Origin: Streptomyces sp. CB03234
GTDB lineage: Bacteria > Actinomycetota > Actinomycetes > Streptomycetales > Streptomycetaceae
Assembly (NCBI RefSeq): GCF_001905885.1
Contig: NZ_LIYH01000002.1
Coordinates: forward strand, 983,591 to 1,047,590
Reading direction: 5' to 3'
DNA length: 64,000 nucleotides
The translations under genes were made by a program, and so were the position numbers. This document shows positions 54,842 to 63,206 of this stretch, piece after piece; position 1 is the first letter of the stretch, and each line of letters opens with the position of its first letter. The notes beneath the pieces were generated by a model. The model was not told the DNA's origin. It did not search any database and was given only the letters and a program-made list of their open reading frames with translations.

Positions 54842-55963
54842 TTGACCCTGTACGACCTTGTCGCGCCCGGTCTCGATACCTGTGCCGAACCGCGCTACCG
54901 CATCACCGAGATACGCGACGCCGACCCGCTCGGCGCCGACGCGCTGCTCGCCGCGCTCCCCGCGATGAACCGTGACGCCGACGTCGCCGCGCTCACCGTC
55001 GCGCTGCGCACCCTCGTACCCGACCTCGACCGGGTCTCCGAGTGGTGCGTCATCGAGGCGCTCGCCGCCATGCGCGACCTCGGCATGCTGCTCGGCTCGC
55101 TCAAGCGGCACGGCGTCCAGCCGGTCGCCGCCGTCCCCGAGGTCCTGCCCGTCCTGGAGGAACTGGCCCGCCGCACCGACATGGTGCCCCGCGACACCGT
55201 GCACCACTACACCACCTGGAACCCGCTCGGCCCCCGGCAGCGGATGTACACCGGCCACGAGATGGAGGCCCACCTCCAGGAAGCCGTCCGGATGGTCTTC
55301 CCCAGCCTCGTCGCCGCCCTCGACACCTGCGGCCAGCTGGCCCGCCTCGAACCGTACGACCCCGGCTTCGCCCTCGCCCTGGACCGCACCGCACAGCACG
55401 TCCAGGCGATGGTCGACGCCATCGACTTCACCATCGCCAACGTCTCGCCGTCCTACTTCGCCCGCACCCTGCGCCCCTACTTCGAGGAGGTTGACGTCGC
55501 AGGCCGCGACTACCTCGGCCCGGCCGCCGCCCAGGTGCCGCTGTGGCTGGTCGACCTGACGGTCTGGCAGTGCGACCGGCCCCACCCCGGCTACGACGCC
55601 TTCCTCGACGAATCGGTCGAGTACAGCCTCCCGGCGTGGCGCGACTTCCACGCCACCCACAAGGGCGGCGTCTCCGCCGTCAGCAAACTGTCCGCCGCGC
55701 TCAGCTGGGAGACCGTCCACCAGCTGCCGCCCCAGCTCCTGGCGTCCGCCCACTCCCTGGCGCGGGTGCTGCGCATCCTCAAGACGTTCCGCGCCCGCCA
55801 CATCGGCATCGCCCGCAAGGCCTACAGCGACGAGGTACGGCTGTACGACGAGGGCAGCGGCGGAGCGCCGGTCGCCCTGCTGCGTTCCGTGCTCGACCTC
55901 ACCCGGGACAACGAGACGCTGGTGCGCCAGGCCACGGAGCGGCCGCGCCCCAGCGCCGCGTGA
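54842..55963 (+). CDS. PrnB-like protein (indoleamine-dioxygenase superfamily)
   Basis: 373 residues, TTG start at 54842 with AGGGGGG 7 nt ahead. It resembles PrnB, the haem enzyme of pyrrolnitrin synthesis that rearranges 7-chlorotryptophan to a phenylpyrrole. Segments in common by eye: PAMNRDADVAALTVALRTLVP, EALAAMRDLGMLLGSLKRHG, VPRDTVHHYTTWNP, YTGHEMEAHLQEAV, RDYLGPAAAQVPLWLVD and RILKTFRARHIGIARKAY. His320 in FRARHIG lines up with the His of PrnB that I believe is the haem ligand. No halogenase is nearby, so unhalogenated tryptophan, free or in a peptide, is the inferred substrate. A gene for a flavin monooxygenase follows by 12 nt. Confidence 0.8.
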   Translation: MTLYDLVAPGLDTCAEPRYRITEIRDADPLGADALLAALPAMNRDADVAALTVALRTLVPDLDRVSEWCVIEALAAMRDLGMLLGSLKRHGVQPVAAVPEVLPVLEELARRTDMVPRDTVHHYTTWNPLGPRQRMYTGHEMEAHLQEAVRMVFPSLVAALDTCGQLARLEPYDPGFALALDRTAQHVQAMVDAIDFTIANVSPSYFARTLRPYFEEVDVAGRDYLGPAAAQVPLWLVDLTVWQCDRPHPGYDAFLDESVEYSLPAWRDFHATHKGGVSAVSKLSAALSWETVHQLPPQLLASAHSLARVLRILKTFRARHIGIARKAYSDEVRLYDEGSGGAPVALLRSVLDLTRDNETLVRQATERPRPSAA

Positions 55964-55975
55964 GGGGGTGACGGC

Positions 55976-57262
55976 ATGACCCCGCACATACTCGTCGCCG
56001 GCGGCGGAGTCGCCGGCCTGACCGCCGCGCTGGCCCTGCACGCCGCCGGGTTCCCCCGTGTCACCGTCGTGGAGGCGGCGCGCGAGATCCGGCCAGTGGG
56101 CGCCGGGCTGAACATCATGCCCAACGCCGTACGCGAACTCGACGCGCTCGGGCTCCTCGACGACCTGGAGGCCGACGCCGTACGCACCCGGGAGCTGCGC
56201 TACTACCACCGCTCGGGCGGGCTGATCTCCCGCGAGCCGCGGGGCCTGCGCGCCGGCTACCGCTGGCCCCAGCTGTCCATCCACCGCGGCCGGCTCCAGC
56301 AGGTCCTCGCCGACGCGGTACGCCGTCGGCTCGGCCCGTCCGCGATCGTCACCGGTGTCCGGGTGACGGGGTTCGAGCAGCTGCCCGACGGCCGCCCGCG
56401 CGTGCGCCTGGAACACCGGGAGGGCGCCATGGGCGGCCGGGCGTCGCTGGAGCCGGACGTCCTGATCGGCGCCGACGGCATCCGCTCGGCGGTCCGCGCC
56501 GCCCTCAACCCCCGCGAGGGCGAGCCGCCGTGGAACGGCATGCTGGTGTGGCGGGGCATGTCGTGGATGGACGCGCGCCGGGCCGGAACGTTCATGCTCA
56601 TCGCGGGCGACGACCGGCAGAAGGCCGTCGTGTACCCGATGGCCGAGCGGCCCTCCGGCGACGTCCTCGTCAACTGGGCGCTGGCGATGCCCGCCGACAG
56701 CATCGCCGGCCCGGCCGCCCGCGGCGACTGGAACCGTGTCGTCCCGGTGTCGGACTTCCTCCGCCACTACGACGGCTGGGAGTTCGACGGCGTCAGCGTC
56801 CCCGAGGTGCTGCGCGCCGCCGACGCCGCGTACGAGTACCCCATGGTGGACCGCGAGCCCCTGCTGCGCTGGAGCCACGGCCGCACCACGCTCGTCGGGG
56901 ACGCCGCCCACGCCATGTACCCCATCGGCTCCAACGGCGCCACCCAGTCCATCGTCGACGCCCGGGCCCTGGCCCACGCCATGGTCCTCCACCCCGGCGA
57001 CCCGGCCGGTGCCCTCGCCGCCTACGAGGCCGAGAGGCGCCCCGCCATGACGGAGCTTCAGCGCGCCAACCGGCGCCTGGGGCCGGAGGTCGTCATCAAT
57101 CTGGCCCATGAACGCGCCCCCGGCGGCTTCACGCACATCGACGACGTGATCCCGGCGCACGAACGGCGCGAGATCGCCGCCCGGTACGCCGCGACCGGCG
57201 CGTTCGACCCGGAAACGGTCAACGCGGGCTCCCCGTACGAGGTCCCGGTGAGTACGACGTGA
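55976..57262 (+). CDS. Class A FAD-dependent monooxygenase (PhzS/salicylate hydroxylase type)
   Basis: 428 residues. FAD-binding GxGxxG in VAGGGVAGLTAALALH, GAGLNIMPNAVRELDALGL, the DG motif LIGADGIRSAVRAAL (about 164) and the GD motif VGDAAHAMYPIGSNGATQSIVDA (about 305), which closely resembles PhzS and 6-hydroxynicotinate 3-monooxygenase. It hydroxylates aromatic or heteroaromatic rings using NAD(P)H. It starts 12 nt after the PrnB-like gene (GAGGGGG ribosome site) and is the last gene of the island operon. Confidence 0.9.
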   Translation: MTPHILVAGGGVAGLTAALALHAAGFPRVTVVEAAREIRPVGAGLNIMPNAVRELDALGLLDDLEADAVRTRELRYYHRSGGLISREPRGLRAGYRWPQLSIHRGRLQQVLADAVRRRLGPSAIVTGVRVTGFEQLPDGRPRVRLEHREGAMGGRASLEPDVLIGADGIRSAVRAALNPREGEPPWNGMLVWRGMSWMDARRAGTFMLIAGDDRQKAVVYPMAERPSGDVLVNWALAMPADSIAGPAARGDWNRVVPVSDFLRHYDGWEFDGVSVPEVLRAADAAYEYPMVDREPLLRWSHGRTTLVGDAAHAMYPIGSNGATQSIVDARALAHAMVLHPGDPAGALAAYEAERRPAMTELQRANRRLGPEVVINLAHERAPGGFTHIDDVIPAHERREIAARYAATGAFDPETVNAGSPYEVPVSTT

Positions 57263-57399
57263 GTACGACGTGAACGCGCTCCCCTGAGTGCGCCGTGGTT
57301 GCGGAGGGCGGGGTGCCGATAACGTCGGAGGGTGAAGGCGGACGCACAACGCCCGTGCGTTCCGCCCCGATACGTACCTGCCCTGCGAAGGTGGAACAC

Positions 57400-60018
57400 G
57401 TGAAGGCAATCCGTCGATTCACCGTGCGCCCCGTCCTCCCCGACCCGCTCCGGCCGCTCAGCGACCTCGCGCGCAACCTGCGCTGGTCCTGGCACGCCGA
57501 GACCCGTGAACTGTTCCAGGCCGTCGACCCCGAGGGGTGGCGGGCGGCCGGCGGCGATCCCGTCCGGCTGCTGGGCTCCGTGTCCGCGGCCAGACTCGCC
57601 GAGCTCGCCCGCGACCGGCGGTTCCTGCGCCGCCTGTCCGCCGCCGCCGACGACCTCGACGACTATCTGCGTGGCCGCCGCTGGTACCAGCAGCAGAACA
57701 GCGACCTGCCGGCGGCCGTCGCCTACTTCTCGCCCGAGTTCGGTGTCACCGCCGCCCTGCCCCAGTACTCCGGCGGCCTCGGCATCCTCGCCGGTGACCA
57801 CCTCAAGGCCGCCTCCGACCTCGGCGTACCCCTGATCGGTGTCGGACTGCTCTACCGGCACGGCTACTTCCGCCAGTCGCTGTCCCGGGACGGCTGGCAG
57901 CAGGAGCACTACCCGCTCCTGGACCCCAACGAGATGCCCGTCAGCCTGCTGCGACAGCCCGGCGGCGCGCCCGTCCGGGTCTCCCTCGCCCTGCCGGGTG
58001 GCCGCTGCCTGCACGCCCACATCTGGGTGGCGCGGGTCGGCCGCGTACCGCTGCTGATGCTCGATTCGGACGTGGAGGAGAACGGCCCGTCCGAGCGGGA
58101 CGTCACCGACCGGCTGTACGGCGGGGGCAGCGAGCACCGGCTGTTGCAGGAGATGCTGCTGGGGATAGGGGGTGTCCGGGCGGTACGGGCGTACTGCGAG
58201 CTGACCGGCCACCCCACGCCCGAGGTGTTCCACACCAACGAGGGGCACGCCGGGTTCCTCGGCCTGGAGCGCATCCAGGAACTGAGCGAGGAGGGCGTCG
58301 AGTTCGACGCCGCCCTGGAGGCCGTCCGCGCGGGGACGGTCTTCACCACCCACACCCCCGTCCCGGCCGGTATCGACCGGTTCGACCGCGAGCTCGTCGC
58401 CCGCCACTTCGGTGACGGCGCCGAGCTGCCCGGCGTCGACGTCGAGCGCATCCTCCGGCTCGGTATGGAGACCTATCCAGGCGGTGAGCCCAACCTCTTC
58501 AACATGGCCGTGATGGGGCTGCGCCTCGCCCAGCGCGCCAACGGCGTCTCCACCCTCCACGGGGCGGTCAGCCGGGGGATGTTCGCCGGCCTGTGGCCCG
58601 GGTTCGACCCGGACGAGGTGCCGATCACCTCCATCACCAACGGCGTCCACGCCCCGACGTGGGTGGCGCCCGAGGTGTTCCGGCTCGGCGCGCGGAAGAT
58701 CGGTGCCCAGCGCGCCGAGGACGCGCTGAGCGTCGGCGGCTCGCAGCGCTGGGACGCGGTCGGCGAGATCGCCGACGCCGAGATCTGGGATCTGCGGCGC
58801 GACCTGCGCGAACAGCTGGTGACGGAGGTACGGACGCGGCTGCGCGCCTCGTGGCGGCAGCGGGGCGCGGGCTCGGCGGAGCTGGGCTGGATCGACGGGG
58901 TCCTGGACCCCGACATCCTGACCATCGGGTTTGCCCGCCGGGTCCCCTCGTACAAGCGGCTGACGTTGATGCTGCGGGACCGCGACCGGCTGATGGAGCT
59001 GCTGCTGCACCCGGAGCGGCCGGTGCAGATCGTGGTCGCCGGCAAGGCCCACCCGGCGGACGACGGCGGCAAGCGGCTGGTGCGGGAGCTGGTCCGGTTC
59101 GCGGACGACCCGCGCGTACGCCACCGGATCGTCTTCCTGCCCGACTACGGCATGGGCATGGCGCAGAAGCTGTACCCGGGCTGCGACGTGTGGCTGAACA
59201 ACCCGCTGCGGCCGCTGGAGGCGTGCGGGACGTCCGGGATGAAGGCGGCCCTGAACGGCTGCCTCAACCTGTCCGTCCTGGACGGCTGGTGGGACGAGTG
59301 GTACGAACCGGACTTCGGCTGGGCCATCCCGACCGCCGACGGCCCGACCACGGACGAGGACCGGCGTGACGACCTGGAGGCGGCCGCGCTGTACGAGCTG
59401 ATCGAACAGCGCGTCGCGCCCCGCTTCTATGACCGGGGTGCGAACGGTCTGCCCGAGCGGTGGATCGAGATGGTCCGCCGTACGCTCGCCAACCTGGGCC
59501 CCAAGGTGCTGGCGGGGCGCATGGTGCGGGAGTACGTGGAGCGGCTGTACGCCCCGGCCGCCCTCGCCCACCGGTCGCTGGACACCGGCGCGGCCCGTGA
59601 ACTGGCCGCGTGGAAGAACCGGGTGCGGGCCGCGTGGCCGCGCGTGGCGGTCGACCACGTCGAGGTGGACGAGGCCAACGGCGTCGCCGAGCTGGGCTCC
59701 ACGCTGGCGCTGCGGGTGCGGGTCGCCCTCGCGGACCTCCAGCCGGAGGACGTCGAGGTCCAGGCGGTGGCGGGCCGGGTCGACACCGACGACCGGCTGC
59801 GGGACGCCCAGACGGTGCCGCTGAAGCCGGCGGGCGGGCCGGACCAGCAGGGCCGGTGGGTGTACGAGGGCCCCCTGACCCTCGACCGGACGGGCCCCTT
59901 CGGGTACACGGTCCGGATACTGCCGACGCACCGGCTCCTCGCGACGGGCGCCGACTTGGGGCTGGTGGCGCTGCCGACGGAGGCGACGGGGGAGGGCGCG
60001 GGCGTCCTGATGCGCTGA
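57400..60018 (+). CDS. glgP: Alpha-glucan (glycogen) phosphorylase GlgP
   Basis: 872 residues. It releases glucose-1-phosphate from alpha-glucan. It is of the bacterial DUF3417-containing type: N-terminal ARNLRWSWHAETRELFQAVDPEGW, then YFSPEFGVTAALPQYSGGLGILAGDHLKAASDLG, HTNEGHAGFLGLERIQEL, FTTHTPVPAGIDRF, ITNGVHAPTW, FARRVPSYKRLTL, the PLP-lysine region EACGTSGMKAALNG, and a C-terminal beta domain to GAGVLMR. The GTG at 57400 follows GAAGGTGG. It normally neighbours glgE. Confidence 0.95.
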   Translation: MKAIRRFTVRPVLPDPLRPLSDLARNLRWSWHAETRELFQAVDPEGWRAAGGDPVRLLGSVSAARLAELARDRRFLRRLSAAADDLDDYLRGRRWYQQQNSDLPAAVAYFSPEFGVTAALPQYSGGLGILAGDHLKAASDLGVPLIGVGLLYRHGYFRQSLSRDGWQQEHYPLLDPNEMPVSLLRQPGGAPVRVSLALPGGRCLHAHIWVARVGRVPLLMLDSDVEENGPSERDVTDRLYGGGSEHRLLQEMLLGIGGVRAVRAYCELTGHPTPEVFHTNEGHAGFLGLERIQELSEEGVEFDAALEAVRAGTVFTTHTPVPAGIDRFDRELVARHFGDGAELPGVDVERILRLGMETYPGGEPNLFNMAVMGLRLAQRANGVSTLHGAVSRGMFAGLWPGFDPDEVPITSITNGVHAPTWVAPEVFRLGARKIGAQRAEDALSVGGSQRWDAVGEIADAEIWDLRRDLREQLVTEVRTRLRASWRQRGAGSAELGWIDGVLDPDILTIGFARRVPSYKRLTLMLRDRDRLMELLLHPERPVQIVVAGKAHPADDGGKRLVRELVRFADDPRVRHRIVFLPDYGMGMAQKLYPGCDVWLNNPLRPLEACGTSGMKAALNGCLNLSVLDGWWDEWYEPDFGWAIPTADGPTTDEDRRDDLEAAALYELIEQRVAPRFYDRGANGLPERWIEMVRRTLANLGPKVLAGRMVREYVERLYAPAALAHRSLDTGAARELAAWKNRVRAAWPRVAVDHVEVDEANGVAELGSTLALRVRVALADLQPEDVEVQAVAGRVDTDDRLRDAQTVPLKPAGGPDQQGRWVYEGPLTLDRTGPFGYTVRILPTHRLLATGADLGLVALPTEATGEGAGVLMR

Positions 60019-60296
60019 GCGGGGTTCTTGTCCGGCTCGTCGCCCCTCCCCTCGTGGGGGGCGACCAGCCGTGCGCCGCTCGGCCTGCCGCCCCCGCGTG
60101 CCGGGACATCGGCCGCCGGCCTTTTTCCGGCCGCGAATTTATTGGCCGACCCCTTTCTGTCTAGTTGATGCCAAAAGCAGGGGAATTCACCACCCGGACG
60201 GGTGAATGGGTTCCGGCGAATGGTCCGAACGGCGGTACTCGGGCATGTCAGAAGTGCACCCCACACACTCCCCGAGTAACGTTCGGAGGTTTGCTC

Positions 60297-60848
60297 GTGA
60301 CCACGGCCACCGTGCTGCCGTCCATCGGCGCCGAAATCCCCTGTAGTTGCTACGCGGCGAACGTGCCGCTCAAGATCCGCACCGCCCTGGTGAACGTCGA
60401 GTTCAAGGGCGGCATCAAGGTCCGGGTGGAGACCCACCCCGACGAGCCGCCCCACAAGGCCGTCGTCCTCAAGGTCATCGGCCACAAGGTGGAGGCCGAC
60501 CACCCGGAGCTGGGCCGCATCACCATCGAGCAGGAGAACATGGAGGCGACTCCGGACAGCCTGCTCAAGATCGTCCAGCACTTCCCGCCGAAGCTCAGCG
60601 CGACGATGTTCCTGTCGTTCAAGCTGACCATCGAGCGGCCGCCCGGCGCGGGGGGCAACGAGGGCGCGCGCCCGGAGCCGCTGGTCCTGCGGACCAAGGA
60701 GCCCGCGAAGCTCCTGAGCCCGGAGCTCAGCAAGTTCCCGCCGGACGGGGACTTCTACCGGCTGGAGAACCCGATCAAGCTGGTCCACCCGGACACCGAC
60801 CAGGTCATCGCCTCGATCGACAAGTTCCCCGTCCGCGTCGGCGGCTGA
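60297..60848 (+). CDS. DUF6004-like protein
   Basis: 183 residues from the GTG at 60297 with GGAGG 7 nt ahead (VTTATVLPSIGAEIPCSCYAANVPLK). It looks like one beta-rich domain with repeated amphipathic strands (VNVEFKGGIKVRVETHPDEPPHKAVVLKVIGHKVEADH; SATMFLSFKLTIERPPG) and two adjacent N-terminal cysteines. I assign DUF6004 by recall. It begins an operon-like row with the UbiB-like, DUF1702 and CRTAC1 genes. Enzymatic role is unknown. Confidence 0.7.
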   Translation: MTTATVLPSIGAEIPCSCYAANVPLKIRTALVNVEFKGGIKVRVETHPDEPPHKAVVLKVIGHKVEADHPELGRITIEQENMEATPDSLLKIVQHFPPKLSATMFLSFKLTIERPPGAGGNEGARPEPLVLRTKEPAKLLSPELSKFPPDGDFYRLENPIKLVHPDTDQVIASIDKFPVRVGG

Positions 60849-60875
60849 ACCGGATCCGGTGACGGCGAGGGCGGG

Positions 60876-62207
60876 GTGCCTGTGATGAGCCATGCCGACA
60901 TTCCGGCGGCGACGGCGGGCGCCGGAGTCGTACGGGGCGTGCGTATCTGCCTCGTCCTCATGGTCCGGCTGCTCCTCCTGGGCTGCCTCGCCCTCCGCTG
61001 CTGGCTGGTGCCGGGGAGGGCCGGTTTCGCACCACGGCGGGACGCCTGGCTCCTGGCCACGGTGACCGCACTCGGGCCCGCCTTCGTCAAGACCGCGCAG
61101 ATCCTCAGCACCCGTGCCGACGTGGTCCCCCGTCATGTCGCCCGGGTGCTGAGCACCCTGCACGACCAGGTGCGCCCGCTCCCGCTCGGCGACGCGTCAC
61201 GGCACTTCGGCCCCGAACTGAGACGCGCGCTGCGGGACGACGGCCCCGCCCTGGCCGCGCGCCGCCCGGTGGCGGCCGGCACCATCGCCTGCGTCTACCG
61301 GGCCGACCTGACGGACGGCCGGACCGTCGCCCTGAAGGTCCGCCGGCCCGGTGTGGTACGCCAGTTGACCACCGACCTGGCCATCATGCTGGCCCTCGCC
61401 CGGCTCGTTGCCCCGCTGCCGCCACTGCGCGGCGTGCCGGTGACCGACATCGTGCGGCAGCTCGCCCAGTCCCTGCGCGGACAGCTCGACTTCCACCGTG
61501 AGCGGCGCAGCCTCCGCTTCCTGAAGGAGAACCTGGCCGAGGTGGACCAGGTGCGGGTGCCGGCCGTGTACGAGGAGCTGTGCGGCCCCGACGTCCTCGT
61601 CATGGAGTACCTCGACGACCTGCACCGGCCGCCGCCCGAAGGACCGGACGGCGAACAGGCCGCCGTCACCGCGCTGCGCGCCGCGTACCACATGCTCTTC
61701 CTCGACGGCCTCGTCCACTGCGACCTCCACCCCGGCAACCTGATCTGCGGACCGGGCGGCGCCGTGACCATCGTTGACGCCGGGTTCACCGTGCGCCTGA
61801 CCGAGCACGCCCGGGACAGGTTCACCGACTTCTTCGACGCGATGAGCCGCGGGGACGGACAGGCCTGCGCCGACATCGTGCTGTCCACCGCACGCACCGG
61901 CCGGGACACCGACACCGCCGCGTTCCGGCGCGACCTCGCCGCCCTCGTCGACTCCTGCGGGGGAGTGACCACCGCCACCTTCGACCTGATGGACTTCGCC
62001 GTCCGGCTCTTCGCCCTTCAGCGCCGCCACGGACTGTACGCCGACCCCCAATTCGTCTTTCCCATTCTGTCGCTGCTGGTTCTGGAGGGCACGGTCCGCT
62101 CGCTCGGCCCCGATCTGGATTTCCAGGCCGTGGCGAAGCCGTATCTGATGATCGCCCTCATGGAACGCGCCATTGCCGCCGCTCAGAGAAAACAGGAGTC
62201 CGGCTGA
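60876..62207 (+). CDS. Atypical ABC1/UbiB-family kinase-like protein
   Basis: 443 residues from GTG 60876 (ATG 60885 is an alternative). A hydrophobic N-terminal helix (RICLVLMVRLLLLGCLALRCW) comes first. UbiB motifs are present in modified form: the KxGQ motif is LGPAFVKTAQILSTR (KTAQ), the Ala-rich loop is RRPVAAGTIACVYRA, followed by the ADP-binding Lys in VALKVRRPGV, HCDLHPGNLI and the metal-binding VDAGFT (DFG-like as DAG). It ends with a hydrophobic C-terminal helix. It may assist quinone or polyketide-like lipid chemistry; that is inference from the neighbours. It is 27 nt after the DUF6004-like gene and abuts the DUF1702 gene. Confidence 0.85.
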   Translation: MPVMSHADIPAATAGAGVVRGVRICLVLMVRLLLLGCLALRCWLVPGRAGFAPRRDAWLLATVTALGPAFVKTAQILSTRADVVPRHVARVLSTLHDQVRPLPLGDASRHFGPELRRALRDDGPALAARRPVAAGTIACVYRADLTDGRTVALKVRRPGVVRQLTTDLAIMLALARLVAPLPPLRGVPVTDIVRQLAQSLRGQLDFHRERRSLRFLKENLAEVDQVRVPAVYEELCGPDVLVMEYLDDLHRPPPEGPDGEQAAVTALRAAYHMLFLDGLVHCDLHPGNLICGPGGAVTIVDAGFTVRLTEHARDRFTDFFDAMSRGDGQACADIVLSTARTGRDTDTAAFRRDLAALVDSCGGVTTATFDLMDFAVRLFALQRRHGLYADPQFVFPILSLLVLEGTVRSLGPDLDFQAVAKPYLMIALMERAIAAAQRKQESG

Positions 62208-62208
62208 C

Positions 62209-63204
62209 ATGCTTTCCACTTTCTCCTCCTCTCCCGCCGTCGTGCCGCGTCCCCTGCGCCGCGTCGTCATTCCCCTGCTGCGCCAGGACACGGCGCAAGT
62301 CGACTTCGGCGTACGCCGCTTCCGGCTCCGCCCCGGACCGGCGCGCGACATCCTGCAGGCCGCCGGGCAGGCCTTCCTCCGCGGCTTCCACGCCACCCTG
62401 CGCGCCCGCACCCTGTCCGACCTGGCCGGAGAGGTGGAACGGCTCCCGGCCGAGCGGCGCGGATTCGCCTACGAGGGCGCCGGCATGGCCTGCGGCGTAC
62501 TGGACCTGCTCACCGCCTCGCGCGGCCGCCGGTTCGCCGCCCTGCTGGCCGGTCCCGCCGCCCGTTACCCGCACCTCGCCCAGGTGGGGGCGGGGTGGGC
62601 GTACGCACGGCTCGGGCTGCGGCCACGGGGCGGCATCCCCGGCGCGGACCCGCCCGAGCGCTGGCTCGCCTGGGACGGATACGGCTTCCACCAGGGCTTC
62701 TTCCACCCCGACCGGGTCATCGGGCGGCAGCACGTCGAGCGGGGGCTGTCCCCCGACGAGCGGGCCATCCGCGACCAGGGCCTGGGGCGGGCGCTGTGGT
62801 TCCACGAGTGCGCAGACCCCGACGGCATCGCGCTGCGGATCGCGGAGTTCCCGGCGGCGCGGCGCGGCGACCTGTGGAGCGGCGCCGGACTCGCCGCCAC
62901 GTACGCGGGCGGGGCGACACCGGAGGAGCTGGGGCGCCTTGCCGACCTGGCAGGCGAGCACGGCCCGGACCTCGCCCAGGGGGCCGCCTTCGCCTGCGAG
63001 GCCCACCGCGTCTCCGGCGTCGTCCCCGCGCACACCGCCGAGGCCGCGCCCCTCCTCACCGGAACCGGCGCCGAGCAGGCGGCCGACTGGACCGTCCGCT
63101 CCCTCACCGCCCTCGGCCCCGAGGCCACCGGCACCGGCCACTACCAGCGGTGGCGCGCCGGTATCCGGGCCGAGTACGTCCGCAGCCGCAGAGGGGACCG
63201 CTGA
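62209..63204 (+). CDS. DUF1702 (UnbL/E4-like) protein
   Basis: 331 residues, ATG 62209 one nt after the UbiB-like stop, with AACAGGAG ahead. Motifs typical of DUF1702: RRFRLRPGPARDILQAAGQAFLRGFHATL, GFAYEGAGMACGVLDLL, HLAQVGAGWAYARLGLRP, WLAWDGYGFHQGFFH, RALWFHECADPDGIALRI and LWSGAGLAATYAGG. DUF1702 proteins occur with enediyne cassettes and in other streptomycete clusters of unknown product. No enediyne polyketide synthase is in the window, so the pathway cannot be assigned. Confidence 0.8.
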   Translation: MLSTFSSSPAVVPRPLRRVVIPLLRQDTAQVDFGVRRFRLRPGPARDILQAAGQAFLRGFHATLRARTLSDLAGEVERLPAERRGFAYEGAGMACGVLDLLTASRGRRFAALLAGPAARYPHLAQVGAGWAYARLGLRPRGGIPGADPPERWLAWDGYGFHQGFFHPDRVIGRQHVERGLSPDERAIRDQGLGRALWFHECADPDGIALRIAEFPAARRGDLWSGAGLAATYAGGATPEELGRLADLAGEHGPDLAQGAAFACEAHRVSGVVPAHTAEAAPLLTGTGAEQAADWTVRSLTALGPEATGTGHYQRWRAGIRAEYVRSRRGDR

Positions 63205-63206
63205 CC

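Noticed and set aside
57058..59931. 957-codon minus-strand frame opposite glgP
   Set aside because: Antisense frame through glgP and the monooxygenase 3' end; no recognisable domain.
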